A DNA stretch of 64,000 bases from Moritella sp. 5 (lineage in GTDB: Bacteria; Pseudomonadota; Gammaproteobacteria; Enterobacterales; Moritellaceae). Positions 59,162-64,000 of the stretch are shown here, piece by piece. The notes under the pieces were generated by a model. The model searched no databases. It had not been told where the DNA came from and saw only the letters and a program-made list of their open reading frames with translations. The translations under genes were made by a program, and so were the position numbers. The stretch covers positions 4,744,001 through 4,808,000 of the forward strand of contig NZ_CP056122.1 of assembly GCF_018219455.1 (NCBI RefSeq), read 5' to 3'. The first letter of the stretch is position 1, and each line of letters starts with the position of its first letter.

Positions 59162-59803
59162 TTAGATACCGTAGTTTTCACGGTATGTTTTTACGTTTTC
59201 AAGGTGCTCTTGCATTTCTGGCTTATCTGCTAAAAAAGAAACAAGATCACCTAACGTCACGATTGATAATACTTTACACGCATAATCACGTTCGATTTCT
59301 TGAATTGCAGATAATTCGCCTTTGCCTTTTTCTTGGCGGTCTAGCGCAATTAACACACCCGATAGTTCAGCGTTATTTGCTTGGATGATATCCATTGACT
59401 CACGGATTGCAGTACCCGCAGTGATCACGTCATCAACTAACATAATACGACCTTCAAGCGCAGCACCTACTAATGAACCACCTTCACCGTGGTCTTTTTT
59501 CTCTTTGCGGTTAAAGCAGTAAGGTGCATCAATATCATGATGATCATTCAGTGCAACAACCGTTGTTGTCGCAATTGGAATACCTTTGTAGGCAGGGCCA
59601 AATACTACATCGTATTCAATACCAGAATCAACTAAAGCAGCGGCATAGAAACGACCGATACGTGATAAATCACGGCCTGTGTTAAACAAACCGGCATTGA
59701 AGAAATAAGGGCTAGTACGACCAGACTTTAGAGTGAACTCACCAAACTTAAGTACTTCTTTTTCTAAAGCAAACTCAATAAATTCGCGTTGGTAATCTTT
59801 CAT
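59162..59803 (-). CDS. pyrE: Orotate phosphoribosyltransferase
   Basis: 213 residues (E. coli 213). Seen: [42 protein letters not shown] (catalytic loop) and the PRPP motif [14 protein letters not shown]. Makes OMP from orotate and PRPP in pyrimidine synthesis. A strong terminator-like hairpin between rph and pyrE points to attenuation by UTP level, as in E. coli. Confidence 0.98.
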   Translation of the reverse strand: MKDYQREFIEFALEKEVLKFGEFTLKSGRTSPYFFNAGLFNTGRDLSRIGRFYAAALVDSGIEYDVVFGPAYKGIPIATTTVVALNDHHDIDAPYCFNRKEKKDHGEGGSLVGAALEGRIMLVDDVITAGTAIRESMDIIQANNAELSGVLIALDRQEKGKGELSAIQEIERDYACKVLSIVTLGDLVSFLADKPEMQEHLENVKTYRENYGI

Positions 59804-59862
59804 CGTTTTCCCCTATTATGATTAATTAAATGTTGTTAGCTAAAAGCCACTTCACCTAAAAA

Positions 59863-59891
59863 GCCTAATAATATGGGGTATATTATTAGGC
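59863..59891 (-). promoter_or_regulatory. pyrE attenuator hairpin in the rph-pyrE gap
   Basis: A 12-bp stem (GCCTAATAATAT / ATATTATTAGGC) with a five-base loop, followed on the minus strand by TTTTT, 60 bases before the pyrE start. A GC-rich hairpin (about 59907-59935) lies just upstream and could cause the pause. This is the architecture of the E. coli pyrE attenuator, in which rph translation sets read-through. Confidence 0.8.
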
Positions 59892-59947
59892 AATTAATAT
59901 TGTCAGCGCTCGGCGACTAACGATAAGCGCCGCTATTCTAACAAGCT

Positions 59948-60679
59948 TTACGCTTTAATCAAGCTATCACCGAGTGCTTTCTTTTGTTCTACAATAATCT
60001 GCTCGATACCATCTTTCGCTAACGCGAGCATGCTTAGCATTTCTTCGTGGCTAAACGGTTCGCCTTCAGCAGTTCCTTGGATCTCAATAAATTTACCAGT
60101 TTCAGTCATCACCACATTCATGTCTGTTTCAGCATCTGAATCTTCTGGGTAATCTAAATCGCACACGGCTTCGCCTTTGTAGATACCCACAGATACAGCT
60201 GCGATCATAAATTTGATTGGGCTAATCTTTAATTTTCCTTTACGGATCAGGAATTCAATCGCATCTGCCAGTGCCACACAAGCGCCTGTAATAGCAGCCG
60301 TACGAGTGCCGCCGTCAGCTTGAATAACATCACAATCAATTACAATCGTGTGTTCACCTAATGATCCAAGGTCGATACAAGCACGTAGTGAACGCGCGAT
60401 CAGACGCTGAATTTCCATCGTACGTCCAGTTTGCCCACCACGCGCCGCTTCACGATTCATACGTTTGTGCGTAGAGCGCGGTAGCATGCCGTATTCAGCC
60501 GTTACCCAACCTTGGCCTTTACCCTTTAAGAAACGTGGCACATTGTTTTCAACAGTCGCAGTACACAATACTTTCGTACCTCCGAATTCAACTAATACAG
60601 ACCCTTCTGCATGAGCGGTGAAGTTACGGGTAATTGTTACAGGTCTAACTTGACCTAATGTTCTTTGACTTGGACGCAT
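59948..60679 (-). CDS. rph: Ribonuclease PH
   Basis: 243 residues (E. coli 238). Seen: [62 protein letters not shown] and [11 protein letters not shown], the phosphorolytic site and hexamer interface. Trims tRNA 3' ends with phosphate. First gene of rph-pyrE; here full length, unlike the frameshifted gene of E. coli K-12. Confidence 0.97.
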   Translation of the reverse strand: MRPSQRTLGQVRPVTITRNFTAHAEGSVLVEFGGTKVLCTATVENNVPRFLKGKGQGWVTAEYGMLPRSTHKRMNREAARGGQTGRTMEIQRLIARSLRACIDLGSLGEHTIVIDCDVIQADGGTRTAAITGACVALADAIEFLIRKGKLKISPIKFMIAAVSVGIYKGEAVCDLDYPEDSDAETDMNVVMTETGKFIEIQGTAEGEPFSHEEMLSMLALAKDGIEQIIVEQKKALGDSLIKA

Positions 60680-60801
60680 TATTTTAACTCTTCAATGATG
60701 ATTGCCCAATATTATATGAGCTAAGCTAAACTATCGCTATAGCAAGTTGTAATAACCTGAAGGTATAATTAGCTTAATTTATTTTAATTAACGGATTTAA
60801 C

Positions 60802-61665
60802 ATGATTCATAGTATGACGGCATATGCCCGTAAAGAATTTAAAGGTGATTGGGGTACTGCTGTATGGGAGATCCGTTCGGTTAACCAACGTTACCTCGAA
60901 ACGTACATCCGATTACCAGAACAATTTCGTGGTTTAGAAGCAGTATTACGTGAACGTTTCCGTAAACAATTACAACGCGGTAAAGTTGAATGTAACCTGC
61001 GTTTTGAAGCTAGTGCAGCAAATAGTGGTGCATTACAGTTAAACGAAGCATTAGCCGAAAAATTAATTGAAAGCGCAAACTGGGTATCAAAAAAAGCCGG
61101 TAAGGCAAAACTAAACCCTGTAGATATTCTACGTTGGCCTGGCGTAATGGAAGCCGCAGAAAAAGACATGGGTGAGTTATCAACTGACCTACTCAGCTTT
61201 TTCAACGAAACGCTGACTGAATTTTTAGAGTCGCGCGCATCTGAAGGTGAAAAACTGCAAGCGATGCTAGAGCAACGTTTAGCGGGTATCACTGAACAAG
61301 CTGCGTTTGTGCAAAGTAAAATGCCAGAAATCATCGAATGGCAACGCGAACGCATTCAAAAGAAATTTACCGATGCGAAAATCGAATTAGATGAAACCCG
61401 CGTTGAGCAAGAACTTATCTTAATGGCGCAGAAGTTAGATGTTGCTGAAGAAATCGATCGCTTAAATGCCCACGTAACAGAAACGCACAGTATCTTGAAA
61501 AAAGGTGGCGCATGTGGCCGTCGTCTTGATTTTATGATGCAAGAATTCAATCGCGAATCAAATACCCTAGGTTCTAAATCTATCAGCACAGACATCACTA
61601 AGTCTGCGGTAGAGCTTAAAGTATTGATTGAGCAGATGCGCGAGCAGTTACAGAATATTGAGTAA
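60802..61665 (+). CDS. yicC: YicC family endoribonuclease
   Basis: 287 residues, the E. coli length. Begins MIHSMTAYARKEFKGDWG and has SVNQRYLETYIRLPEQFRGLE, then the DUF1732 C-terminal part ending GGACGRRLDFMMQEFNRESNTLGSKS. The family is a ring-shaped ribonuclease that affects small RNAs. Divergent from rph as in E. coli. Confidence 0.96.
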   Translation: MIHSMTAYARKEFKGDWGTAVWEIRSVNQRYLETYIRLPEQFRGLEAVLRERFRKQLQRGKVECNLRFEASAANSGALQLNEALAEKLIESANWVSKKAGKAKLNPVDILRWPGVMEAAEKDMGELSTDLLSFFNETLTEFLESRASEGEKLQAMLEQRLAGITEQAAFVQSKMPEIIEWQRERIQKKFTDAKIELDETRVEQELILMAQKLDVAEEIDRLNAHVTETHSILKKGGACGRRLDFMMQEFNRESNTLGSKSISTDITKSAVELKVLIEQMREQLQNIE

Positions 61666-61693
61666 TTGTTTAACCACTAAGTTACGATAATTC

Positions 61694-61722
61694 AAAGCCC
61701 TCTTTTATTAGCAGAGGGCTTT
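61694..61722 (+). terminator. Terminator after yicC
   Basis: AAAGCCCTC (61694-61702) pairs with GAGGGCTTT (61714-61722), with six T in total at the end of the arm. Confidence 0.9.
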
Positions 61723-62013
61723 TTTCAATGATAAGCCTAAAACTAAAGTATCAAAGGCTATTAAATTCATGCTATTTAACTAAATAATATTGAGTACCGA
61801 CAAAATTAATCAAGATTCTCGATTATATCACTCATCGCTCGATTCTAAGTATTAACCGACTGTATTATTAATCCAAATCCCACTTTCTATCTAAGCATTA
61901 TTTGAATAAAACCAAAGAGACAAACATCTAGAACGTGCTCTTAATCTGCGACAATCGTCACACTTAAAGTTACAACATCAAGCCAAACACCCCCAAATGA
62001 GTACCCCTAAAGT

Positions 62014-62032
62014 AATTCATTGTAAATGAATT
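62014..62032. promoter_or_regulatory. Operator-like palindrome upstream of the acyl-modification operon
   Basis: AATTCATT-GTA-AATGAATT, a perfect 8-3-8 inverted repeat 118 bases before the first start codon. A second dyad, TATCCA/TGGATA, lies at 62073-62095. Both could bind a dimeric regulator; no regulator gene is visible. Confidence 0.4.
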
Positions 62033-62149
62033 TGAATTAACACATAGATAACATTACGGTAACAACGTTATATATCCACATTTTATACATGGATAAATAA
62101 AAGAGCTACTATCTTGATAACCATAATTTATAAATAAGGAACCTAACAA

Positions 62150-62638
62150 ATGTCTATTAACAATTTAAGTACCATTGTAAACAAGATATCTAAACAATCA
62201 GAAGAAATAAGTTCATTACAGTTATCTTCAATGTTTGGTGAAAAAGTTAAATTTTTTGGGCAATCTGGTATTCAAGTTAAATCACTTAATTTTAACAATG
62301 CAATTCTACATCTCGAAAACAACGAAACAGTACAAAATCATATTGGTGGCATTCATTCTGCGGCAACCGCATTATTGGGCGAATCAGCTACTGGTTTTTT
62401 AGTTGGCATGCACGTTCCTGATGATCGTATTCCTTTACTCAAATCTATGAATATTAAATACGTCCACCGCGCTGATGGTAATTTGAAAGCAACAGCAAGT
62501 TTAACCGAAACTCAAATATCAGATATCAAAAATTCAGATAGGGGGGAGGCATCAGTAAAAGTCGTTATTACAGATAGTAGTGATAATAACCCTGTTGATG
62601 CTGAATTCATTTGGGCATGGAAAACCAAAAAGAAATAA
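62150..62638 (+). CDS. Hotdog-fold thioesterase-like protein (DUF4442/PaaI type)
   Basis: 162 residues with strong AAGGA before the ATG. The middle VQNHIGGIHSAATALLGESATG resembles the N(x)HGGxxxA-type active helix of hotdog thioesterases, followed by beta strands (IPLLKSMNIKYVHRADGNLKATASL) and a final strand EFIWAWKTKK. Such proteins cleave acyl-CoA or acyl-ACP thioesters. First gene of an operon with rubredoxin, ACP and a diiron protein, so release or editing of an acyl-ACP is a reasonable inference. Confidence 0.7.
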   Translation: MSINNLSTIVNKISKQSEEISSLQLSSMFGEKVKFFGQSGIQVKSLNFNNAILHLENNETVQNHIGGIHSAATALLGESATGFLVGMHVPDDRIPLLKSMNIKYVHRADGNLKATASLTETQISDIKNSDRGEASVKVVITDSSDNNPVDAEFIWAWKTKKK

Positions 62639-62656
62639 TATTTATGTGGAAATAAC

Positions 62657-62827
62657 ATGAAAACTTATATTTGTAAGATATGTGACTGGGTTTACGATGA
62701 AAAAAATGGAGACCCAGATTCAGGAATATCACCGGGTACAAGATGGGATGATGTTGACGAATTTTGGGTTTGCCCTGATTGTGGAATGGGTAAAAACAGA
62801 TTCGATATGGTCGAACTAACTACTTAA
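62657..62827 (+). CDS. Rubredoxin
   Basis: 56 residues, found by translation. Two CxxC-type clusters: YICKICDWVYDEKNGDPD and WVCPDCGMGKNRFD, with the GDPDSGISPGTRWDD loop typical of rubredoxins. One FeS4 centre, one-electron carrier. In this setting it most likely passes electrons to the diiron protein encoded two genes later, as rubredoxins do for alkane hydroxylases; no reductase gene is in view. GTGGA precedes the ATG by six bases. Confidence 0.95.
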   Translation: MKTYICKICDWVYDEKNGDPDSGISPGTRWDDVDEFWVCPDCGMGKNRFDMVELTT

Positions 62828-62850
62828 GTTAAAATAAAAAAGGGATTTTT

Positions 62851-63144
62851 ATGATTAAAAATGAATTTAAAGAATTAGTGTTAGATACCATATCAAAGCA
62901 CTCAAATATATCGAAAACAATAATTTCGAAGTCACATTTCACTTTATCTGAATTAATTCATACATCACCAAAACTAATTAATAGCGTTGATTTAATGGAA
63001 GTGTTTGCATATACCGCAATTCAAATAAAGAAAAAATATCAAGTCGCTCCTAAATTACCAGCCTTGCCATTAAGTACAACAATGGATGAAGTGGTTGAAT
63101 ACTTATTTGAAACAACAAAATTAAAGTTAGAGGTAAGACAGTGA
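62851..63144 (+). CDS. Acyl carrier protein-like protein
   Basis: 97 residues, helical. SVDLMEVFAYTAIQIKKKY aligns with the helix II region of ACPs after the attachment site; Ser45 in NSVD takes the place of the phosphopantetheine Ser of DSLD. The late PLSTTMDEVVEYLFE resembles helix IV of ACPs. It is more basic than the housekeeping AcpP, and has a longer loop, so it is a specialised carrier. The stop overlaps the next start (GTGA). Confidence 0.7.
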   Translation: MIKNEFKELVLDTISKHSNISKTIISKSHFTLSELIHTSPKLINSVDLMEVFAYTAIQIKKKYQVAPKLPALPLSTTMDEVVEYLFETTKLKLEVRQ

Positions 63145-64000
63145 ATACTTTAGATATAAATAAAACTAAACTTCCTCTTTGCGGAAATAAACCAAATGTA
63201 GAACGTAATGTATGGGCAGCGATTACAACAAACGATAATGGCTTATTTAAAACGTTCTGGCAACAACATAGGTATCATGAAGCTAGGCGATGGAGTGTGA
63301 CTGACTTCATCAATGAAATTGATTTTCCTAATTTAACAATGCTAGAACGATCCTACATAAAAAATGCCGGATTTGCAGAGATCACAACAAAACCTGGGGC
63401 CGATAGACTGACTCGTCAAGCCGATAGCGAATGCCAAAAATGGTTAAATACAAACCCTCAATTATCAGCAGTAATGCAAGCATGTGGTACCTGGAGCCGC
63501 TATTGGAATGAAGAAGAAAGCCATCATGAAATGGCTTTCTTATATCTATCTTATGCTGCTAATGAAAACACAGACAGCCCTATTCTAAATGCAGTACCGT
63601 CTGATAAGGAAATTATAGATTTTAGAAGAATATATCCTGATGACAATATGCTAAGAACACTAACAATTTTAGCTATGTCTGAAGGCATAGCAACGCTTCA
63701 ATATAACGATTTTGCTGACGCAGCAACAGATCCCGCACTTATAGCATTGTTTAGAAAAATTAGTTTAGACGAGTCTCAACACATGCGTAATTTCGTATCA
63801 TTTGCTAAAGCGCTGGTTGATAGTGGTGAGTTTGACATACGTGATGTTTTAAGTATGGCGATAATGTTTATGCGTGAAGATGGGGAGATATATGGCAACT
63901 CGGAAAATAGAGTCAAAGAACGTGATACTCATGTAAATTGGTGGGATGCAATTGATGATAACTGTAAACGAGATCCTGCGAGTGAGGAAAAAGAAGTTAA
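63141..64000 (+). CDS. Soluble diiron protein of the acyl-ACP desaturase/ferritin-like type, partial
   Basis: 286 residues from a GTG at 63141, open at the window edge, found by translation. Ligands of a two-EExxH diiron site can be placed: E80, E126 and H129 in YWNEEESHHEMAF, E181 in LAMSEGIATLQY, E211 and H214 in LDESQHMRNF. Spacing (46, 55, 30) is close to plant stearoyl-ACP desaturase (38, 53, 33), and W-x-x-E-E-x-x-H and DExxH match its WTAEENRH and DEKRH. So it probably oxidises an acyl chain on the ACP encoded just before it, with electrons from the rubredoxin. Desaturation, hydroxylation or another oxidation cannot be told apart. Confidence 0.75.
   Translation, partial: MNTLDINKTKLPLCGNKPNVERNVWAAITTNDNGLFKTFWQQHRYHEARRWSVTDFINEIDFPNLTMLERSYIKNAGFAEITTKPGADRLTRQADSECQKWLNTNPQLSAVMQACGTWSRYWNEEESHHEMAFLYLSYAANENTDSPILNAVPSDKEIIDFRRIYPDDNMLRTLTILAMSEGIATLQYNDFADAATDPALIALFRKISLDESQHMRNFVSFAKALVDSGEFDIRDVLSMAIMFMREDGEIYGNSENRVKERDTHVNWWDAIDDNCKRDPASEEKEV

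Larger units (their letters stand above)
61666..62149. other. Intergenic region between yicC and the acyl-modification operon
   Basis: 484 AT-rich bases. Contains the yicC terminator, a perfect palindrome at 62014-62032 and a TATCCA/TGGATA dyad at 62073-62095. No gene is seen. It should hold the promoter of the rightward operon. Confidence 0.6.

Noticed and set aside
60891-61355. Minus-strand frame of 154 codons inside yicC
   Set aside because: Antisense shadow of a well-conserved gene; Ser/Arg/Cys-rich composition typical of such artefacts.

Overview
The window reads as chromosomal DNA of a marine gammaproteobacterium, most like Moritella or a close relative (Psychromonas/Vibrio-Shewanella side). 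This rests on gene content and order (lexA-dinF next to plsB, rph-pyrE, coaBC-dut-slmA, rpmB-rpmG-mutM-coaD, cpxRA-fieF, glpEG-hldE, recC-recB-recD), on an AT-rich coding style, and on rRNA leaders of enterobacterial/Vibrio type. The genus is an inference; no search was run. Nearly everything is core genome. No insertion sequence, prophage, integron or CRISPR array was seen.

Left part (1-13.3 kb): a partial PLP-dependent trans-sulfuration lyase behind an AsnC regulator, a divergent MiaA-type tRNA prenyltransferase, a DAACS-family symporter with an altered cation motif, and the overlapping recC-recB-recD operon without ptrA. Next (13.5-24.5 kb) are two complete rRNA operons in direct tandem on the minus strand. 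The upstream copy (right) has tRNA-Ile and tRNA-Ala in its spacer and a clear P1 promoter. The downstream copy (left) has no spacer tRNAs and no recognisable promoter of its own.

Middle (24.5-46.9 kb): a DUF411 metal protein with a MerR/CueR-type promoter, a glycosyltransferase paired with a deacetylase-fold protein that has lost its catalytic residues, rraA/zapB, cysE-fieF, the cpxRA envelope-stress pair with a perfect CpxR box, trmL, the glutathione-dependent formaldehyde pathway (frmA-fghA), dinF/lexA with SOS boxes, plsB, an unknown lipoprotein, ubiA-ubiC, and glpE-glpG-hldE. Several genes serve envelope and lipopolysaccharide assembly (plsB, hldE, waaA, kdkA, GT25, GT4 and GT9 glycosyltransferases).

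Right part (47-61.7 kb): the LPS core genes, coaD, mutM, rpmB-rpmG, radC, coaBC-dut-slmA, rph-pyrE with an attenuator-like terminator, and yicC. The last 2 kb (62.1-64.0 kb, cut by the window edge) is the most unusual region: a tight set of hotdog thioesterase-like protein, rubredoxin, stand-alone acyl carrier protein and a soluble diiron acyl-ACP desaturase-like protein. It looks like a small dedicated acyl-chain-modifying pathway.
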